Source of the DNA: Cranoglanis bouderius
Lineage: Eukaryota > Chordata > Actinopteri > Siluriformes > Cranoglanididae
NCBI GenBank assembly: GCA_023630585.1
Contig: CM042539.1
Coordinates: 29,723,255-29,787,254 of the forward strand
Direction: 5' to 3'
DNA length: 64,000 nt
Shown here: positions 59,696-64,000 of the stretch, piece after piece
Position numbering within the stretch: position 1 is the first letter of the stretch
Layout: the number at the start of each line of letters is the position of its first letter
Notes under the pieces: model-generated
Told to the model about the DNA's origin: nothing
Databases searched by the model: none
Seen by the model: only the letters and a program-made list of their open reading frames with translations
Program-made: the position numbers and the translations under genes

Positions 59696-60014
59696 CTACA
59701 GAGAAAACAAAATGACAGAATGTAAGTGAAATGGATGCTTGAGGTGTTTTCAATACACAACGGCTAGGTTTAGTGCTAGCTAGTAATCCTCAGAGAACAG
59801 AGCTGAAATAGCTGCTTTGCTTTGTTGCTCAAGGGGGAAAAAAAAATGGTTCTCCTTTTTTAACCCCCACTTTTTTTTCTATCCTATTGAATAACACTAT
59901 AAGTATACCTTTGTCATCATTCATTTCTCCCTCTCTGAATCCCATCTTGAGGACTGTATAAATAAGTACCAGAGGAAATAGAGCAGATCTCATAAACAAC
60001 GGAATAGCGCTTAC
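59696..60014 (-). other. epha4: candidate intron in the epha4 3'UTR
   Basis: On the minus strand GGAACTAAG|GTAAGC matches the donor consensus. The other end has a TTTTGTTTTCTCTGTAG acceptor tract followed by GGTCACC. The junction would lie about 750 nt after the stop codon. Both sites were read by eye and splicing is not shown. Confidence 0.4.
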
Positions 60015-60421
60015 CTTAGTTCCATCCAGCTTCCAGTGAGTGGGAATTTCACAGCCTGCCGGGGTTGAGAGAGTGAGAGTGGAAAAAAGGAAAGAAAAAA
60101 AAAAAAAAACAACCCATAGAGACCAAGCTGGAGAGAAAAAGACGCAAGAGAGATCTCAACTCAGAGCAGTGTTCTCTAATCCATTGGCACGCATGACTTG
60201 CCAGCCAAGTAGAGACAGATATTCCATTTCAAAGGGGCGGAGAAGCCTTCACATGGAGCCAGAAATCCCAGAATGGAGAAAAAAAAAAAAAAAAAAAACT
60301 TCAGAATGTCTTTTTTTTTTTTTTTTTTACTTTAAAGCCGCAGTTTTTCAATCTGGACGATGAAATGGCACGAATTGGAACGAAGTGGAACGAATCCAAA
60401 AAGTTCTACTTATTTACATTT

Positions 60422-60443
60422 ACATACATACATACATACATAC
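60422..60443 (+). repeat. (CATA)n tract
   Basis: About five CATA units in the proposed epha4 3'UTR. Confidence 0.85.
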
Positions 60444-60764
60444 AAAAAAAAAAGAGAGAGCATGCCCTCAAAGTTCCAGCGTGTAGCAAAATGCACGACA
60501 TAGTGAAGAACGTAGTTTCACAACACCACGGAAGGAAGGGAACGAATCCTCCGATCGAAAGGTGATCCAGGGGTGGAAAAAAGAACGAAAGAAAAAAAAA
60601 AGTGCCATTAGCCGTCCGTCCTTGTTCTCGTTTTGTTTTTTCGAATTTTTTTTAAAGTGCGTAAATGAGGATGAGGTAAAAAATGGAGTTGTCTTTAAAA
60701 AAAAACGAAACGAAACAAAAACAAGGGGGAAATAAATGAGTTATAAGAGTGTAAGAGTTCCCGA

Positions 60765-60879
60765 TCAGACTGGAACCATCCTGTCCTGTATCTGCTGCAT
60801 CTGGGACAGCATTCCCTGCGCGCTGCTGAGGATCTTGTCCTGGTGCGTGGCTGACGAGATGCCTATCCTTGTCATGTCT
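60765..60879 (-). CDS. epha4: epha4 terminal coding exon: SAM end and PDZ-binding tail
   Basis: This exon completes the SAM domain with MTRIGISSATHQDKILSSA and ends in QIQDRMVPV, followed by a TGA stop at 60765-60767. The last three residues VPV fit a hydrophobic C-terminal PDZ ligand. The acceptor is CCAACAG|AGACATG and it restores the split Glu codon. The coding part is 115 nt including the stop. The exon continues into the 3'UTR below 60765. Confidence 0.95.
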
Positions 60880-63741
60880 CTGTTGGATGGGAAAATAAAG
60901 AAGGGGGTGATGAGAACATAACCAAAAGCACTATTTGGTAAAGGTTTCTGCAAAGCATAACGAAAACCTGAAACCAGAGCTTTAAGTTGTGTGTATGTGT
61001 GTTCCATAAGAAGCTCCACAAGCCGTTCGAGCTAAACCGAAAAACTAGCGGCTGACATTCTACACTTAGGGGGGGAAAAAAATACTATATATAAAAGCCT
61101 TTACATAGAAGTGTAATGTTTTTAGACAATAAGTCAAGACAATGCGGTGGCTTAGTGGTTAGCATGTTTGCCTCGCACCTCCAGGGTTCAAGCTTCCATT
61201 AATTCCATTCAATGTATTTGTATAGGCTGTTTAACAATAGACATCGTTACAATGCAGCTTTACAGAAATCCGGATGGAGATTTATATTTAGGTCCCTGAC
61301 GAGAAAGCCAGAGGCGACGGGGGCGAGGAAAAGCTCCCTGAGACGACAACCGTGAGACTCAAAACTGAGGATGCATCCATACCATTTTTTTAAAAACAAG
61401 TACAAGTCTGCGTAACGAGTTTTTCCGGTGGTCATTACTGATAGCGAAACGAGTAAATCAATCGGGGGACGTCACTGAACACTTTATTTAGCGCTGTTTA
61501 TGTTTCTCGGTTTGCATAGTGGCCATGAAAAGCGCCATTTTCTATCTAACGGTAGCTAGCCGATTTTTAAAATTAGCTAGCTACATTAGTTAGTCTTGGA
61601 TCGAGTAAGGAACTGGCACTGGAGCTGAGCGGATTTTGTTTCACTTCGTAAGTAAAGCGCGTTTTATTATTTTAATTGCGGAATCCCTCGCTCGTAAGGA
61701 CCCCATAGTGGCTGATCGTCAAGAACAACATACTGGCTAAGAGCCGTTGTTTTTTACTAGGGTTATGTGTAGACATTTTTTTTCTTGCTTGCGAGTAATG
61801 CACTCTTCATGCTGAGTTTTATGTTTACGATGTTTCCGCAGGTTGTTCGCGTTGTTGGAAGAGGCCGTAGTCATTAATCGCACCATCGCACCAACAGCCA
61901 CTCTCAAGCAACACAGCCTAGACGTGGGCCTCGGTGCCAAATTTTCATGACTTACTCTTGCGTCATGTGCACTACCGCCTCTGGAGTGGTGTAGCCGGCG
62001 GCGGTGAAGTTGTCACGGTAACGCTCCATGTTGATGGCCGTTAGCCAGTCAGACACGGTGCCCAGAGGAGAGGAGAATTCTGGACTGCTCGGCTCTAGGA
62101 GAGTAGTGTTGGGTCTGGAAAAGACAGAGAAAGACTGAAATGTCACTTTGCTGCTTGGGAACGCTCCATTTTGGGGGAAAAAAAAAAAAATTCATGGGTC
62201 TGCAATACTTACAGCTAAGTATTTTACAAAGTTACAGGTTCATAGGGGCACATAAAAGTTTATAACTGCACGCAACAGTCTTTACTCACCACGACAGAGC
62301 TATTACAGTAAAAACCATCAAAGTCATAGCCAAAATCTGTGTATTATATTTATTGTAATGTACGGTAATATAAATATAACATAATGATCCAGGGATTTAT
62401 TGAATGTTTCTCGATGAGCCAATGCAAGGCCTTATACTAACAGTCTTAAGAGGAATATGATCCTGTAAAAAGAAGTTTAAAAAGATAAAACCTGAAATAC
62501 CCTCGATCTTTTAGCACAACAATTAACTTTAGTTAGTGTGGTAACAGGGCACCGGACACCTTTTGATCAGACATAATAGTTGATTCCATAGTATACCTTG
62601 CTATTTCTCCTCCAGTCCTCTTTAGCGTATTGGGATTACGGATTAATTTGTCCAACATATTGACGATTTGGCTAAATTTAGGTCTCTCAGCTCGCTCTTT
62701 TTGCCAGCAGTCCAGCATCAGCTGGTGGAGAGAAATGGGACAATCCATTGGCGGGGGAAGCCTGTATCCCTCTTCAATGGCTTTTATGACCTGAAAAAAA
62801 GAAAGAGGACAAAGACAAAAAAAAAAAAAAAAAAAAATGAGAGAGGGGGAGTGCTGAGAAAGCTGAGAAGGCGAAAGGTCACAAACTGGCCTCCTTTCGC
62901 ATCTCTGAATCAGCATGTTCTCGAAAAAGGTCTCGTCACTCACATCCTGGTTGCTCATGTCCCAATATGGCCGCTCGCCGTAAGACATCACCTCCCACAT
63001 GACGATCCCGTAGCTCCACACGTCACTGGCTGAAGTAAACTTCCTGTACGCGATGGCTTCTGGTGCTGTCCAGCGAATGGGGATTTTTCCACCCTGCGAT
63101 TGATAGGTTCCCATTATTTCCTTTCGAGAGACACAACAAACACGTGCGACGAGGTTAATCACACACACCCACATGCACACACACACACACACACACACAC
63201 AGACATGCAAAGCACTACGGCACTATGGGTTAGTAACAAAGAAAGCAACAGCTTGTCGCAGGCAGACTTGCTAAAAGCTCTGTTGTCCACACAGAACACG
63301 GCAGCGTGGACGTTTGCTGGCATGAACAGCAATTTTACACGGCTTCCTTCGGATTAGTAAGGCTTTATAAACTTACTCGTGTTGTATAAGCTGCGTCCGG
63401 GTCCTCCTCCAGCACCCGAGACATGCCGAAATCAGACACTTTACACACCAGGTTGCTGTTGACTAGAATGTTCCTGGCGGCTAGGTCGCGGTGGACGTAG
63501 CTCATGTCTGAGAGATACTTCATTCCCGACGCAATTCCTCGGAGGATACCGACCAGCTGGATGACTGTGAAGCGGCCATCATTTTTCTGCACAGACAATG
63601 GTGGAAACAGTACTTTTAGCATTGTTAATGTTACTAATGATTCAAACTTTCAAAAGGTCAGGTTTAATGTTAGACTCACCCTCAGGAAGGCATCGAGGGA
63701 GCCGTTTTCCATGTACTCGGTGATGATCATTACAGGTTTGC
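60765..63741 (-). CDS. epha4: Eph receptor tyrosine kinase A4, 3' part (six coding exons)
   Basis: This is the C-terminal part of an ephrin receptor, a single-pass membrane tyrosine kinase that binds ephrins on neighbouring cells and guides axons and tissue boundaries. Exons in transcript order are 63680-63741, 63377-63586, 62944-63093, 62597-62790, 61956-62114 and 60765-60879. Every intron is GT-AG and the phases join without a break. The encoded order is the kinase hinge (MIITEYMENG), the catalytic loop HRDLAARN, the DFG motif, the activation segment ending AAYTTR, the APE region, the C-lobe, a SAM domain and the terminus QIQDRMVPV. The VPV end and the SAM wording match EPHA4 as I know it; other EphA members end differently. 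Fish often carry epha4 duplicates and I cannot say which one this is. All catalytic residues in view are intact, so it looks functional. The 5' exons lie beyond the window. Confidence 0.95.
61138..61191 (+). mobile_element. SINE head fragment (tRNA-like), 3' truncated
   Basis: About 54 bases match the start of the SINEs at 46484 and 38981, with GGTGGCTTAGTGGTTAGC (A-box-like) and CAGGGTTCAA near the B box. The rest of the SINE is absent and another repeat fragment follows directly. Confidence 0.7.
61192..61352 (+). repeat. dispersed fish repeat fragment
   Basis: The segment contains CAGCTTTACAGAAATCCGG and GGAAAAGCTCCCTGAGA. The same family occurs in reverse at 33362-33525. It is a common interspersed repeat in fish genomes; its class is not certain from sequence alone. 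Confidence 0.55.
61956..62114 (-). CDS. epha4: epha4 exon: linker and SAM domain, first part
   Basis: This 159-nt exon encodes NTTLLEPSSPEFSSP followed by the SAM helices VSDWLTAINMERYRDNF and AAGYTTPEAVVHMTQ. The SAM domain mediates receptor clustering. The acceptor is TTTTCCAG|ACC and the donor is CAAGA|GTAAG, which leaves two bases of a Glu codon for the last coding exon. Confidence 0.95.
62115..62596 (-). other. epha4: epha4 intron (482 bp)
   Basis: This GT-AG intron has donor GTATAC and acceptor TTTTCCAG. It is AT-rich with no recognised element. Confidence 0.9.
62597..62790 (-). CDS. epha4: epha4 exon: end of kinase domain and linker
   Basis: This 194-nt exon runs from VIKAIEEGYRLPPP through LMLDCWQKERAERP to NMLDKLIRNP and the linker TLKRTGGEIA. 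DCWQKERAERPKF is the conserved end of Eph kinase domains. The acceptor is a TTTTTTTCAG tract. The donor AG|GTATAC splits an Arg codon that is completed by the first base of the SAM exon. Confidence 0.95.
62791..62943 (-). other. epha4: short epha4 intron (153 bp) with homopolymer tract
   Basis: This GT-AG intron contains a run of about 20 T on the transcript strand (plus-strand A run at about 62818-62837), which forms a long polypyrimidine stretch some 30 bases before the acceptor. Confidence 0.9.
62944..63093 (-). CDS. epha4: epha4 exon: APE region and kinase C-lobe
   Basis: This 150-nt exon encodes 50 codons, from GGKIPIRWTAPEAIA to ERPYWDMSNQD. It includes the substrate-binding APE motif and the SDVWSYGIVMWEV helix typical of receptor tyrosine kinases. 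The acceptor is CGCAG|GGT and the donor is GAT|GTGAGT, both phase 0. Confidence 0.96.
63094..63376 (-). other. epha4: epha4 intron with CA repeat
   Basis: This 283-bp GT-AG intron contains a (CA)n tract at about 63167-63202. Nothing else is recognised in it. Confidence 0.9.
63377..63586 (-). CDS. epha4: epha4 exon: catalytic loop, DFG and activation segment
   Basis: This 210-nt exon encodes exactly 70 codons, from KNDGRFTVIQLVG to EEDPDAAYTTR. It carries the catalytic loop YVHRDLAARN with the general-base Asp, then CKVSDFGMSRV with the metal-binding Asp, then the activation-loop Tyr in AAYTTR. The acceptor is TGTGCAG and the donor is CGA|GTAAGT. Length and phase match the 70-residue Eph kinase exon known in vertebrates. 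Confidence 0.96.
63587..63679 (-). other. epha4: short epha4 intron (93 bp)
   Basis: A GT-AG intron with donor GTGAGT and acceptor TGTGCAG lies between the hinge exon and the catalytic-loop exon. It is near the lower size range for vertebrate introns, which is common in fish. Confidence 0.9.
63680..63741 (-). CDS. epha4: epha4 exon: kinase hinge region
   Basis: This 62-nt exon begins with the last two bases of a split Cys codon and then encodes 20 residues running from KPVMIITEYMENG to DAFLR. The Thr in IITEY sits at the gatekeeper position and the following residues form the hinge of the ATP pocket. The acceptor is a CATAG on the minus strand and the donor is AGG|GTGAGT. The next exon starts in phase 0. 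The preceding exon, with the glycine loop and the catalytic Lys, is outside the window. Confidence 0.94.
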
Positions 63742-64000
63742 CTATGAAGAAAAAAAAAATACTTTCAGTTAAGGAACTAAAAACAAAAGTGTTTTTTTTT
63801 TCTGTACACGATTCAAAAGCTAGTTCAATTTTGCCTCCAATTTTGCCTTAATGTAATTTAATGTCATTTCAACACAGGCTAATCCAATCTTGGTCGATAA
63901 AATCAAAGTCTAATGTTACAACTAACTATTTAACTCTACTAGCACTGAGAAAACAACATGCTAACTTGTCAGATGTGCTACATAGCGAATTTACCTCAGT
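63742..64000 (-). other. epha4: epha4 intron, 5' part outside the window
   Basis: This is intronic sequence upstream of the hinge exon. It is AT-rich, holds poly-A and poly-T tracts near the acceptor, and has no coding similarity that I recognise. Confidence 0.8.

Larger units (their letters stand above)
58580..60764 (-). other. epha4: probable epha4 3'UTR region, possibly spliced
   Basis: The transcript continues below the stop codon. No AATAAA occurs on the minus strand between 60764 and 60015. A strong donor AAG|GTAAG lies at 60015/60014. A pyrimidine-rich acceptor ending TCTCTGTAG lies at 59696, giving a putative 319-bp intron in the 3'UTR. The first AATAAA that I find further down on the minus strand is at 58587-58592. 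As far as I recall, human EPHA4 also has a last exon that is wholly noncoding, which would fit. UTR limits are inferred without transcript evidence. Confidence 0.45.
60880..61955 (-). other. epha4: epha4 last coding intron (1076 bp) holding repeat fragments
   Basis: This GT-AG intron has donor GTAAG and acceptor CAACAG. It contains a SINE head and a second dispersed-repeat fragment, annotated separately at 61138-61352. The rest is unremarkable. Confidence 0.88.

Noticed and set aside
62668..63033. 121-codon plus-strand ORF in epha4
   Set aside because: It is antisense to two epha4 exons and crosses an intron with a poly-A run. It is a shadow ORF.
1..64000. CRISPR-like arrays among the regular repeats
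   Set aside because: The regular repeats are microsatellites and dispersed elements without unique equal-length spacers, in a vertebrate genome.

Overview
The window is vertebrate nuclear DNA, almost certainly from a ray-finned fish. It holds spliced exons with GT-AG introns, dense dinucleotide microsatellites, many Tc1/mariner-like relics, tRNA-derived SINEs and an RTE-type LINE tail. Several of the miniature-element families look like ones I associate with catfish (Siluriformes). The order is an inference from memory and was not tested by any search. There is no sign of bacterial, organellar or viral gene organisation.

Only one protein-coding gene can be supported. It is the 3' part of an Eph receptor tyrosine kinase on the minus strand (about 60.8-64.0 kb). 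The kinase C-lobe, the SAM domain and a C-terminus ending MVPV point to EPHA4. Six coding exons can be placed to the base: 63680-63741, 63377-63586, 62944-63093, 62597-62790, 61956-62114 and 60765-60879. All junctions keep frame. The 5' part of the gene (ligand-binding domain, fibronectin repeats, transmembrane segment, kinase N-lobe) lies beyond base 64000. A possible intron in the 3'UTR (59696-60014) and one candidate poly(A) signal (58587-58592) are proposed.

The other roughly 58 kb lies downstream of the gene and reads as a gene-poor desert. I found no second gene in it. 0-4.6 kb: a dense cluster of (CA)n, (GAAA)n, (TG)n and (AT)n arrays. 4.6-16.9 kb: AT-rich spacer with copies of a miniature-element family and a few complex blocks that may be regulatory. 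16.9-21.2 kb: two abutting Tc1-like elements, then a third Tc1-like element nested in a miniature element. 21.2-34.5 kb: AT-rich spacer with a piggyBac-like non-autonomous element, an unclassified repeat family interrupted by a fold-back element, and CNE-like blocks. 34.5-39.3 kb: further DNA-transposon relics, a large inverted repeat, a perfect DR1 nuclear-receptor half-site pair and a SINE. 39.3-48.8 kb: unclassified repeats, a 136-bp tandem duplication and a SINE. 48.8-58.1 kb: a 5'-truncated RTE-like LINE with a 16-bp target duplication, a Tc1 element carrying nested insertions, another Tc1 relic, a SINE and a small TTAA-flanked element.

The main points of interest are the layered transposon archaeology, the possible spliced 3'UTR of epha4, and several CNE-like blocks in the epha4 3' flank that could be long-range enhancers. 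No previously undescribed multi-gene system is visible.
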